Positions 13,030-20,904 of a DNA stretch of 26,402 bases are shown here, piece by piece. The translations under genes and the position numbers were made by a program. The DNA comes from Pseudomonadota bacterium (GTDB taxonomy: Bacteria > Pseudomonadota > Alphaproteobacteria > Acetobacterales > Acetobacteraceae). Positions within the stretch are counted from its first letter, which is position 1. Each line of letters opens with the position of its first letter. Under the pieces are notes generated by a model. That model was not told where the DNA came from. It did not search any database and saw nothing but the letters and a program-made list of their open reading frames with translations. The stretch covers positions 1 to 26,402 of the forward strand of contig JAKBAQ010000009.1 of the NCBI GenBank assembly GCA_021808985.1, read 5' to 3'.

Positions 13030-14784
13030 TCATGACACGGTGGCGCAGGCCGTGGCGCGGCGCGGCGCGGGGGCGGGTTTGGTTTTTAAAGATACTGGCG
13101 GGGGCTGGATTTTTGGCGTGGCGGCGGGTGCGGCGCGGCCCAGTTTGAAGCGGGAGATCAGCCGCCCCAGATCATCCCCCTCATGCGCCAGCTGCTCGCT
13201 CACGGCGGTGGTCTGCTCGACCATGGCGGCGTTCTGCTGGGTCATCTGGTCCATCTGGTTGACGGCGGTGTTCACCTGGCTGAGGCCCGCCGCCTGCTCC
13301 TGGGCGCTCGCCGCGATTTCGGCCACCACGATGTTGATCTCGCCGACCTGCCGGGCAATGCGCTCCAGCGCGCCGCCGGCATCGCCCACCAGGCTGACGC
13401 CATCAGCCACCTGACGGCCCGAGGTGGTGATGAGCCGCTTGATCTCCTTGGCGGCCTCGGCCGAGCGTTGCGCCAGGGCGCGGACCTCGGAGGCGACGAC
13501 GGCGAAGCCGCGCCCGGCATCGCCGGCGCGCGCGGCCTCCACCCCGGCATTGAGGGCGAGCAGGTTGGTCTGGAAGGCGATTTCGTCAATGACGCCGATG
13601 ATCTGGCCGATTTCGCGCGAGCTTGTCTCGATCCCGTCCATCGCGGCGACGGCGTGGCGCACGATATCTCCGGATTTTTCGGCATCGCTGGTGGCCGTGG
13701 CGACGATTTTGCGCGCATTCTGGGCGCCGCCGGCGGTTTTTTGCACCGTGGCGGTTATCTGGTCCAGCGCGGCGGCGGTTTCCTCCAGGCTGGCGGCCTG
13801 CTGCTCGGTACGGCGGGAGAGATCGCGCGCGGCGGTGGTGATTTCACCGGTTGCGGACTGGATGGTGAACGCCGCGCCGGAGACTTTCTGCAGCGCCGAT
13901 TGCAGCGCCGTGGCCGCCTCGTTGAAGTCAACCCGCAATTGATCCAGCGAGGGCATGAGGGTTTCAGTGATCCGCGCTTCCAGGTCCCCCGCCGCCAGGC
14001 GGGACATGGAGGCGCCGACAATGGCGACCTGTTCCATCCGCTCGGTCAGGTCGGTCGCGAATTTTATGACGCTGGTGAGCTTGCCGGTGTCAGCGAAGAC
14101 CGGATTATAGCTCCCCTGGAGCCAGACAGTGCGGCCGTTCTTGCCGGTGCGGTTGAACTCATCGGAGAAAAATTCACCCTTGCGCAGATGCGCCCAGAAT
14201 TCCTGATACGCCGTGCTGGCGGCATAGCCCGGCTGCACGAACATGGCGTGCTTATGGCCGACGATTTCCTCCAGGCTGTAGCCCATGATGCGCAGGAAAT
14301 TCTCATTGGCGCCGAGGATCACGCCGTCAAGGCTGAATTCAACCATCGCCTGGGAGCGGGAGATGGCCTCCAGCAGGCTGGCATGGCGTGCCGCCACCTC
14401 CTTGCTTTTGGTAACATCCAGCGCCAGCTTGATGATTTTGCGGACATGGCCGGCCCCCACGATGACCGGCGTGTATGACGCCTGCAGCCAGACGACCTGC
14501 CCGTCACGGCCGATGCGGCGGAAATCGCCAGATTCGAACATGCCTTTTTTGAGGTGGCGCCAGAATTCCTGATAGGCGTCGGAGCGGGCATACTCAGGCT
14601 CCACCAGCATGCTGTGGTGCTTGCCGCGCAGCTCACCCAGCGCGTAGCCGGTGATGGCGCAAAAGCTCTCATTCGCGGTGATGATTTTGCCGCTGGTGTC
14701 AAACTCGATCACCGCGAAGGATTTTTTCAGCGCGCGCAGAGCCGCCGCGTTGTCACCGCTATCAACCCAGTCCCTGATGCTCAT
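13030..14784 (-). CDS. Soluble double-PAS methyl-accepting chemotaxis protein
   Basis: Encodes 584 residues without any membrane span, so it is a cytoplasmic receptor. Two similar PAS domains occupy about residues 23-125 and 145-247; both contain AYQEFWxHLxKGxF and VVWLQ/TVWLQ elements and look like a tandem duplication. A HAMP-like linker (SRLAAGDLEARITE) follows, then the signalling domain with the conserved tip DEIAFQTNLLALNAGVEAA that contacts CheA/CheW. Glu/Gln-rich methylation helices flank it. No C-terminal CheR-binding pentapeptide is visible. Soluble PAS-PAS receptors of this type usually sense redox or oxygen through a bound cofactor (flavin or heme); the ligand cannot be told here. 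The ATG at 14784 lacks a clear Shine-Dalgarno and lies 81 bases after the HAD gene. Confidence 0.93.
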   Translation of the reverse strand: MSIRDWVDSGDNAAALRALKKSFAVIEFDTSGKIITANESFCAITGYALGELRGKHHSMLVEPEYARSDAYQEFWRHLKKGMFESGDFRRIGRDGQVVWLQASYTPVIVGAGHVRKIIKLALDVTKSKEVAARHASLLEAISRSQAMVEFSLDGVILGANENFLRIMGYSLEEIVGHKHAMFVQPGYAASTAYQEFWAHLRKGEFFSDEFNRTGKNGRTVWLQGSYNPVFADTGKLTSVIKFATDLTERMEQVAIVGASMSRLAAGDLEARITETLMPSLDQLRVDFNEAATALQSALQKVSGAAFTIQSATGEITTAARDLSRRTEQQAASLEETAAALDQITATVQKTAGGAQNARKIVATATSDAEKSGDIVRHAVAAMDGIETSSREIGQIIGVIDEIAFQTNLLALNAGVEAARAGDAGRGFAVVASEVRALAQRSAEAAKEIKRLITTSGRQVADGVSLVGDAGGALERIARQVGEINIVVAEIAASAQEQAAGLSQVNTAVNQMDQMTQQNAAMVEQTTAVSEQLAHEGDDLGRLISRFKLGRAAPAATPKIQPPPVSLKTKPAPAPRRATACATVS

Positions 14785-14830
14785 TTATAAAACCGATCCG
14801 TAACCGTTGTTCAGCTGGCCGTTTTATAAA
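14784..14830. repeat. Inverted repeat spanning the chemoreceptor upstream region
   Basis: TTTATAAAAC (14784-14793) and GTTTTATAAA (14821-14830) are perfect 10-base inverted arms, 27 bases apart. One arm touches the chemoreceptor start codon and the other lies at the far end of its leader. Each arm contains a TATAA-like core that could also serve as a -10 element. It may be an operator or an mRNA stem that hides the ribosome site. Confidence 0.45.
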
Positions 14831-14865
14831 GCGCGAAAAGTTAAGGGAGGATGACGGCGGCGGCG

Positions 14866-15693
14866 TTACCAGCTGAAACCGGGGAGGATGGCGATGGGGG
14901 CGAGGCCCAGCTGCGTGGCTTCCCGCGGGGCGGCCTCGGGGTGCAGGGCGTGGATGCCGGAGAGCACCCAGCAGGAGGCGATGCCCGCGGCCTTGGCGCC
15001 CGCGATGTCAGTCCGCAGGGAATCACCCACCGCGAGGGTGCGCGCGGGCGGGGTGCCGAGCATGGCGAGGGTGGGGGGGTAGATCGCCGGGTCCGGCTTG
15101 CCGCGCTGGATGACCACGCCGCCGCCAGCCTTGTAATATTCAGCCAGCAGCCCGGCGCAGATGATGCGCGCGCCGTCACGCACGACTTCAAGATCAGGGT
15201 TGGCGCAGACCATGGGGATGCCCGCGCGCAGGGCGGCGGTGAGCACGGGGGTGTAAAGCTCCGGGTCCTGCGGGCCGAGCACGTCATCCGGCCCGGTGTT
15301 GAGCAGGAAATCGGCGGCGGCGGGGTCGTCCACCTGTTCGAGGGGCAGGGTGTCGAACACGCCACGGTCACGCGGGGGGCCGAGATGGTAGAGCTTGCGG
15401 CCGAGGGGGGCGAACTCGCCGGTACGGTCGCGCAGGGCGAGATACACGGCCTCGCCGCTGGACATGATGCCGGTATAGAGCGAAGGGGCGATGCCCATGG
15501 CGCCCAGCGTGGCGGCGATGCTGGCGGGGCGGCGCGGCGCGTTGGAGAGGAAGACGACGGTTTTGCCGGCATCGCGCAGGCGGGTGAGACAGTCCAGCAC
15601 GCCGGGATAGGGCTTCACCCCGTCATGCACCACGCCCCAGAGGTCGACGATGAAGCCGTCATAATTTTGCGCGAGGGCGCCAAAGCCGCTCAT
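14866..15693 (-). CDS. HAD-superfamily class IIA hydrolase (TIGR01459-like)
   Basis: Encodes 275 residues. HAD fold motifs are visible: nucleophile Asp17 in FIVDLWGVVHDG, motif II VVFLSNAPRR (Ser50), the class IIA cap, motif III Lys in QRGKPDPAIYP, and motif IV GDSLRTDIAGAKAAG. The usual second Asp at +2 from the nucleophile is Trp (DLW), a feature I associate with the TIGR01459 family of Alphaproteobacteria. The substrate is unknown; a phosphatase or nucleotidase role is possible but the missing general acid argues for caution. The ATG at 15693 overlaps the pyrD stop as ATGA, so it is made together with pyrD. The longer upstream open frame overlaps pyrD and is not used. Confidence 0.88.
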   Translation of the reverse strand: MSGFGALAQNYDGFIVDLWGVVHDGVKPYPGVLDCLTRLRDAGKTVVFLSNAPRRPASIAATLGAMGIAPSLYTGIMSSGEAVYLALRDRTGEFAPLGRKLYHLGPPRDRGVFDTLPLEQVDDPAAADFLLNTGPDDVLGPQDPELYTPVLTAALRAGIPMVCANPDLEVVRDGARIICAGLLAEYYKAGGGVVIQRGKPDPAIYPPTLAMLGTPPARTLAVGDSLRTDIAGAKAAGIASCWVLSGIHALHPEAAPREATQLGLAPIAILPGFSW

Positions 15694-16718
15694 GCCCCGG
15701 CCCCCACGGCCTGGCTGAGGGTGCTGAAGCCGCGCGCGCGCAGCAGGGCGGCGAGGCCGGATTTGAGCGCGGGGATGAGCGCCGGGCCGCCATAGGCGAA
15801 GCCGGTATAGAGCTGCACCAGCGAGGCGCCGGCGAGGATTTTGGCGAGCGCCTGCTCGGGTGTGGCGACGCCGCCCGCGCCGATGAGGGTGAGCCGGCCG
15901 CCGCACAGAGCGTGCGCGCGGGCCAGCATGGCGGTGGAGGGGGCGAAGAGCGGCGCGCCGGAGAGGCCGCCGGTCTCGGCCTTGCGCGGGCTGCGCAGGG
16001 TGGCGGGCCGGGCCAGCGTGGTGTTGGAGATGATGAGCCCGGCGATGCCGCGCGCCAGGGCAACGGCGATGACCGCCTCCAGCCCCTCGGGCGGGAGGTC
16101 CGGCGCGATTTTCACGAAAACGGGTTTATCCGTGGTGATGGCCGCGAGGATGGCGGTGAGCCGGGATTCGGATTGCAGGTCGCGCAGGCCGGGGGTGTTG
16201 GGCGAGGAGATGTTGATGGTGATATAGTCAGCATACGGGGAGAGGGCGTTCACCAGGGCCGGGTAGTCGCGCTCGGGGTCCGCGCCCTCCTTGTTGATGC
16301 CGACATTGGCGCCCACGGCGAGGCGCGTGCGATCCGCCAGGCGCAGATTGGCCAGGAAGGCCTCGACGCCCGCATTGTTGAAGCCCATGCGGTTGATGAC
16401 GGCGGCATCCTCCTCCAGCCGGAACAGGCGGGGCCGGGGGTTGCCGGGCTGCGGGCGGGGGGTGACGGTGCCAGCCTCGACAAAGCCGAAGCCAAGCCGC
16501 CCCAGCGCGGTGAGGGCGGCTGCGTTTTTGTCAAACCCGGCGGCGAGGCCGATGGGGTTTTTCAATACGCGGCCAAAGGCGGGGGTGGCGAGAATGGGGT
16601 CGTCAGGTGAGGCATCGCGCCCCGCCAGCCCCAGGCGCAGGGCGCGCAGGGAGAGGTTGTGCGCGGTTTCGGGGTCCAGCCGGCGCATGACCGGCATGAG
16701 GGCGGCGGCGAGATTCAT
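15690..16718 (-). CDS. pyrD: PyrD, dihydroorotate dehydrogenase (quinone), class 2
   Basis: Encodes 342 residues, a membrane-associated flavoprotein that oxidises dihydroorotate to orotate and passes electrons to quinone, the fourth step of UMP synthesis. The N-terminal amphipathic helices (about residues 1-35) are the quinone and membrane contact of class 2 enzymes. FMN and substrate motifs are AAGFDKNAAA, EAGTVTPRPQPGNPRPRLFR, RMGFNNAG, NISSPNTPGLRDLQ (catalytic base Ser171 or Ser172), KIAPDL, ISNTT, and LIGAGGV. It lies between a lipoprotein gene and the HAD gene with 4-base overlaps on both sides. Confidence 0.97.
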   Translation of the reverse strand: MNLAAALMPVMRRLDPETAHNLSLRALRLGLAGRDASPDDPILATPAFGRVLKNPIGLAAGFDKNAAALTALGRLGFGFVEAGTVTPRPQPGNPRPRLFRLEEDAAVINRMGFNNAGVEAFLANLRLADRTRLAVGANVGINKEGADPERDYPALVNALSPYADYITINISSPNTPGLRDLQSESRLTAILAAITTDKPVFVKIAPDLPPEGLEAVIAVALARGIAGLIISNTTLARPATLRSPRKAETGGLSGAPLFAPSTAMLARAHALCGGRLTLIGAGGVATPEQALAKILAGASLVQLYTGFAYGGPALIPALKSGLAALLRARGFSTLSQAVGAGA

Positions 16719-17131
16719 TTGACGAAGACGAGGATGACGGGCGCGGCGGCGCCGGTGCGGGCGGTGAGCATGATGCGCGCGGGGGGCACGCCATCAGCCG
16801 CGATGGCGCTGGCCACCGCGCCGGCCAGGGGGGTGAGCGGCGCCAGGGCGGCGGCGGAAGCGGCGGGCGTGGCGCCGGCCGGGGCCTTGGCCACTACGCT
16901 GAACGCGGCGGTGGGCTTGATGGCGAGGGCCTGGCGCACGGCGCTGGCCAGGGGGGCGGCGAAGCCGGTGGTGCCGGGGGCGATGCTGACCAGCGCGATG
17001 CGCCCGGCGAAGGCGCTGGTGGCGGCGATTGCCGCGGGCTTGGCCGCCACCGGCGCGGGGGCGAAGGTCTGGCGCCCGGGCAGCGCGCAGGCGGTGAGGG
17101 CAGCCAGGGCCAGGAGGGGGATTTTGCGCAT
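16715..17131 (-). CDS. Small Ala-rich lipoprotein of unknown function
   Basis: Encodes 138 residues. The N-terminus MRKIPLLALAALTACALPG is a lipoprotein signal with lipobox LTAC, giving lipidated Cys15. A Pro/Ala-rich linker follows, then one compact alpha/beta-looking domain with GRIALVSIAPGTTGFAAPLA, a region rich in Ala, and the end PARIMLTARTGAAAPVILVFVK described here by its ends. No family is recognised. There is no strong Shine-Dalgarno before the ATG. The stop overlaps the pyrD start as ATGA. It is the first gene of the lipoprotein-pyrD-HAD unit and faces the deaminase gene across a 73-base divergent promoter region. Confidence 0.8.
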   Translation of the reverse strand: MRKIPLLALAALTACALPGRQTFAPAPVAAKPAAIAATSAFAGRIALVSIAPGTTGFAAPLASAVRQALAIKPTAAFSVVAKAPAGATPAASAAALAPLTPLAGAVASAIAADGVPPARIMLTARTGAAAPVILVFVK

Positions 17132-17204
17132 GAATCAGATGTAACGGCGGGCCGCTTGCACGGCAACCGGCGCCCGGCCAATCTGCGGGAAAAGGAGGTG
17201 CGGC

Positions 17205-18494
17205 ATGCTCGATTTGATCATTCGCGGGGCCAATCTGGCGGACGGGCGGAACAATGTGGACATTGGCGTGCGGGGCGAGCGGATCGTGACCGTGGAGCCG
17301 GGGCTGGAGGCGCAGGCGGGACGCGAAATTGCGGCGCGCGGGCGGCTGGTGTGCGCGCCCTTCGTCGACAGCCATCTGCATCTGGACTCCGCGCTCACGC
17401 TCGGCATGCCGCGGATGAACGGATCAGGCACGCTGCTGGAGGGCATAGCGCTGTGGGGGGAGCTGAAGCCCTCGCTGACGCAGGAGGCGATTTATGAGCG
17501 CGCCAAGCAGCTCTGCCTGTGGGCGATGGCACGCGGGACGCTGGCGATCCGCAGCCATGTGGATGTGTGCGACAACCGGCTGCTGGCGGTGGACGCGCTG
17601 CTGGCGCTGCGCGAGGAGATGAAGCCGTATCTGGATATTCAGCTTGTGGCGTTTCCGCAGGATGGGTTCTACCGCCACGCCAAGGCGGAGGAAAACCTGC
17701 ACCGGGCGCTGGACAAGGGCGTGGACGTGGTGGGCGGCATTCCGCATTTCGAGCGCACCATGCAGGATGGCGCGCTGAGCGTGAAGGCGCTGATGCGCAT
17801 CGCCGCCGAGCGCGGGCTGCCGGTGGATATGCATTGCGATGAGAGCGATGATCCGCTGTCGCGGCATGTGGAGGTGCTGGCGGCGGAGACGGTGCGCCAC
17901 GGGCTGGGCGGGCGGGTCGCGGGGTCGCACCTGAGCTCGATGCACAGCATGGACAATTACTACGCCAGCAAGCTGATCGCGCTGATCAGCGAGGCGGGGG
18001 TGGCGGCGATCGCGAATCCGCTGATCAATATCACCCTGCAGGGACGGCATGACACCTACCCCAAGCGGCGCGGCATGACGCGGGTGAAGGAACTGATGGA
18101 AGCCGGGGTGAACGTGGCCTTCGGGCATGATTGCGTGATGGACCCGTGGTATCCGATGGGCAGCCACGACATGCTGGAGGTGGCCGCAATGGCGATGCAT
18201 GTGGGGCAGATGACGGGGGTGGAGGAAATCCTCGCCTGCTTCGCCGGGGTGACGCAGACCGCCGCCAAGGTGATGAACCTGGTGGATTACGGCATTACCC
18301 CCGGATGCTACGCGGACCTGGTGGTGCTGCAGGCGGCCGACCCGATGGAGGCGATGCGGATTTCAGCCGAGCGGCTATATGTGCTGCGGCGGGGCAAGGT
18401 GCTCGCCCAGGCGGCGCCGCGCCAGAGCGTGGTGACGTTTGGCGGCACGGTGAAGACCGTGGATTTTACACGCGCGAATTTGGCGGGGGCATGA
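17205..18494 (+). CDS. CodA-family amidohydrolase, cytosine-deaminase-like
   Basis: Encodes 429 residues, close in length and sequence to E. coli CodA, which deaminates cytosine to uracil (and isoguanine). The metal and catalytic residues match with a constant offset of four: His57 and His59 (HLHLDSAL), Gln152 (VAFPQDG), His210 and Glu213 (DMHCDES), His242 (GSHLSSMHS) and Asp309. The next residue, Asp314 in E. coli, is Cys310 here (FGHDCVMDPWYP). Since that Asp lines the pyrimidine pocket, the substrate may differ, so no gene symbol is given. The ATG has AAGGAGGT 5 bases upstream, the best ribosome site in the window. It is followed within two bases by an SDR gene and is divergent from pyrD. 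Confidence 0.88.
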   Translation: MLDLIIRGANLADGRNNVDIGVRGERIVTVEPGLEAQAGREIAARGRLVCAPFVDSHLHLDSALTLGMPRMNGSGTLLEGIALWGELKPSLTQEAIYERAKQLCLWAMARGTLAIRSHVDVCDNRLLAVDALLALREEMKPYLDIQLVAFPQDGFYRHAKAEENLHRALDKGVDVVGGIPHFERTMQDGALSVKALMRIAAERGLPVDMHCDESDDPLSRHVEVLAAETVRHGLGGRVAGSHLSSMHSMDNYYASKLIALISEAGVAAIANPLINITLQGRHDTYPKRRGMTRVKELMEAGVNVAFGHDCVMDPWYPMGSHDMLEVAAMAMHVGQMTGVEEILACFAGVTQTAAKVMNLVDYGITPGCYADLVVLQAADPMEAMRISAERLYVLRRGKVLAQAAPRQSVVTFGGTVKTVDFTRANLAGA

Positions 18495-18495
18495 G

Positions 18496-19245
18496 ATGAA
18501 GACAATTCTGGTAACGGGTGCGAGCGCGGGGTTTGGCGCGGCGTTCGCGCGGCGGTTCGTGGCTGATGGGCACAGGGTGATCGCCACCGGGCGGCGGGTG
18601 GAGCGGCTGCGCGCGCTGGCCGGGGAGCTTGGCGAGCGGCTGCTGCCGGTGGCGCTGGACGTGACCGACAAGGCCGCCGTGGCCGGGTTTGTGGACAGCC
18701 TGCCCGAAGGCTGGCGCCAGATTGACGTGCTGGTGAACAATGCGGGCCTGGCGCTGGGGCTGAGCCCGGCCTGGGAGGCGGACCTGGCCGACTGGGACAC
18801 CATGGTGGCGACGAATGTGACCGGGCTGATCCATGTGACGCGGGCGGTTCTGCCGGGGATGGTGGCGCGCAATGACGGGATTATTCTGAACCTCGGCTCC
18901 GTGGCGGGGGTTTATCCGTATCCGGGCGGGCATGTTTATGGCGGCAGCAAGGCCTTCGTGCAGCAATTCTCGCTTAATCTGCGCGCCGACCTGGTGGGGC
19001 GCAATATCCGGGTCACCGATATCGAGCCGGGGATGGTGCAAGGCTCGGAGTTCAGCACCGTGCGCTTCGGCGGCGACCAGGACAAGGCGGCGGCGGTTTA
19101 TGCGGGCACCAACGCCATGGTGCCGGAGGATATCGCCGAGGCGGCGGCCTGGATCATCGCGCTGCCGGCGCACATGAACATCAACCGGATTGAGATGATG
19201 CCGACCTGCCAGGCGAACGGGCCGTTCGCCGTGAAGCGGACATAG
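18496..19245 (+). CDS. Short-chain dehydrogenase, YdfG-like
   Basis: Encodes 249 residues, a classical SDR. The NADP(H)-binding TGASAGFG (residues 7-14), DVTD (55-58), NNAG (81-84), and the catalytic Ser135, Tyr148 and Lys152 (VYGGSKAF) are all present. Arg33/Arg34 after the second strand (ATGRR) favour NADP over NAD. The order and the end NINRIEMMPTCQ resemble E. coli YdfG, which oxidises L-allo-threonine and 3-hydroxy acids and reduces malonic semialdehyde. Malonic semialdehyde arises in pyrimidine catabolism (the Rut pathway), which fits its position one base after the CodA-like gene, but that link is inference. Confidence 0.9.
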   Translation: MKTILVTGASAGFGAAFARRFVADGHRVIATGRRVERLRALAGELGERLLPVALDVTDKAAVAGFVDSLPEGWRQIDVLVNNAGLALGLSPAWEADLADWDTMVATNVTGLIHVTRAVLPGMVARNDGIILNLGSVAGVYPYPGGHVYGGSKAFVQQFSLNLRADLVGRNIRVTDIEPGMVQGSEFSTVRFGGDQDKAAAVYAGTNAMVPEDIAEAAAWIIALPAHMNINRIEMMPTCQANGPFAVKRT

Positions 19246-19315
19246 GCCGCGCGGCGCCCCGATGGACAACCGGAGCGCGCAAACTTAACCTGCCAGCAAC
19301 TTTTGCGGGTTTTGT

Positions 19316-20818
19316 ATGTCAATTGCGCATGTGAACAGTTTCGCCTTCGCCGGGATAGACGCGCAGCCGGTGCAGGTGCAGGTGCAGATTGCCGCCGGGC
19401 TGCCGAATTTTTTGATGGTGGGCCTGCCGGACAAGGCGGTGGGCGAGGCGCGCGAGCGGGTGCGCGCGGCGCTGACGGCGATGGGGCTGGCGCTGCCGCC
19501 CAAGCGCGTGCTGGTGAACCTGGCGCCCGCTGACATGCTGAAGGAAGGCAGCCATTTTGACCTGCCGGTGGCGCTGGCGGTGCTGGCGGCGATGGATGTG
19601 CTGCCGCGCGAGGAGCTGGCGCAGTTCGCCGCCCTTGGCGAGCTTTCATTGGATGGGCGGATCAGCCAGGTGGCCGGGGTGCTGCCGGCGGCGATGGGCG
19701 CGGCGCGGCGCGGGCTGGGGCTGATATGCCCCGAGGCGCAAGGGCCGGAAGCGGGATGGGCCGGGGAGATAAGCGTGCTGGCGGCGCCGGATCTGGTGAG
19801 TGTGATCAACCATTTCAGGGGCACGCAGCAATTGCCGGCGCCGCCCGCCGGGCTGCTGGGCGGCGCCGGCACGGGGCTGGACCTGGCGGATGTGCGCGGG
19901 ATGGAGACGGCGCGGCGCGCGCTGGAGGTGGCGGCGGCGGGCGGGCATAATATGCTGATGATCGGGCCGCCGGGGGCTGGAAAATCCATGCTGGCGGCGC
20001 GGCTGGCGGGGCTGCTGCCGGATCTCACCCCGCGCGAGGCGCTGGAGGTGAGCATGGTGCACTCCGTGGCGGGGATGCTGGAGGATGGGCGGCTGATGAC
20101 ACGCCCGCCATTGCGCGAGCCGCACCACTCGGCCAGCATGGCGGCGGTGGCGGGCGGCGGCGCGCGGGCGCGGCCGGGCGAGGTTTCACTGGCGCACCGG
20201 GGGGTGCTGTTCATGGATGAGATGCCGGAATTTCCGCGCGCCACGCTGGAGGCGCTGCGCCAGCCGCTGGAGGCGGGGCATACCACCGTCTCACGCGCGG
20301 CGGCGCATGTTACGTATCCGGCGCGCTTTCAGCTGGTGGGTGCCATGAATCCGTGCCGGTGCGGGTATCTGGGCGATGGCGCGCGCGAATGCGGGCGGGC
20401 GCCGCGATGCGGGGAGGAGTATCAGGGCAGACTGAGCGGGCCGCTGCTGGACCGGATTGATATTGTCGTTGAGATAACGCCGCTGACGCCGCGCGAGCTG
20501 GCCTGGGCGCCGGCGGGGGAGACGAGCGCGGCGGTGGCGGCGCGTGTGGCCGCCGCGCGGGGCCGCCAGCGCGCGCGCTACGGCGCGGATGGGGCGGCCA
20601 CCAATGCCGAGGCGCCGGGGGATTTGCTGCGGCTCTCCAGCGAGGCGCGGGCGTTTTTGGAAATGGCGGCGGGGAAGCTTGGGCTTTCAGCCCGCGGGTA
20701 TACGCGCGGGATGCGGGTGGGGCGCACGATTGCTGATCTGGCCGGGGTGGAGGAGGTGCAGAAAGGGCATATAGCGGAGGCGCTGGCCTACCGGCACCGC
20801 ATGCCGGGGCGCAAGTGA
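19316..20818 (+). CDS. comM: ComM/YifB family AAA+ ATPase (Mg-chelatase-like)
   Basis: Encodes 500 residues. The N-terminal Lon-protease-like fold (ChlI domain, residues about 20-140) includes GLPNFLMVGLPDKAVGEARERV and NLAPADMLKEGSHFDLPVA-type elements. The AAA+ domain has Walker A GPPGAGKS (Lys223), Walker B VLFMDEMPEF, and a sensor region followed by a Cys-rich stretch (NPCRCGYLG...ECGRAPRC). The C-terminal helical domain is typical (LSARGYTRGMRVGRTIADL). ComM is known as a hexameric branch-migration helicase in natural transformation. The ATG 19316 has no obvious Shine-Dalgarno; the start is chosen by family alignment (MSIAHVNSFAF). Confidence 0.94.
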   Translation: MSIAHVNSFAFAGIDAQPVQVQVQIAAGLPNFLMVGLPDKAVGEARERVRAALTAMGLALPPKRVLVNLAPADMLKEGSHFDLPVALAVLAAMDVLPREELAQFAALGELSLDGRISQVAGVLPAAMGAARRGLGLICPEAQGPEAGWAGEISVLAAPDLVSVINHFRGTQQLPAPPAGLLGGAGTGLDLADVRGMETARRALEVAAAGGHNMLMIGPPGAGKSMLAARLAGLLPDLTPREALEVSMVHSVAGMLEDGRLMTRPPLREPHHSASMAAVAGGGARARPGEVSLAHRGVLFMDEMPEFPRATLEALRQPLEAGHTTVSRAAAHVTYPARFQLVGAMNPCRCGYLGDGARECGRAPRCGEEYQGRLSGPLLDRIDIVVEITPLTPRELAWAPAGETSAAVAARVAAARGRQRARYGADGAATNAEAPGDLLRLSSEARAFLEMAAGKLGLSARGYTRGMRVGRTIADLAGVEEVQKGHIAEALAYRHRMPGRK

Positions 20819-20830
20819 ACGGGGCGGAAG

Positions 20831-20855
20831 TGTATATATACAAACTGACCGTTTG
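20831..20855. repeat. Small palindromes in the comM-fhs convergent gap
   Basis: TGTATATATACA (20831-20842) is a 12-bp palindrome. It runs into CAAAC-TGACC-GTTTG (20841-20855), a 5-bp stem. The gap is 86 bases between two convergent genes, so a termination role is possible, but there is no T-run and the stems are short. Confidence 0.3.
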
Positions 20856-20904
20856 AGGGCGCGGGGCACCGGAACAGCTTGGGAAACCAGCTGGGGCGGA
20901 TTTC

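Noticed and set aside
13183..14478. 431-codon plus-strand frame opposite the PAS chemoreceptor
   Set aside because: Gly/Asp-rich reverse image of the receptor gene; no ribosome site or domain.
20831..20842. TGTATATATACA as a regulator operator
   Set aside because: It lies in a convergent gap with no gene start nearby; a simple TA repeat explains the symmetry.
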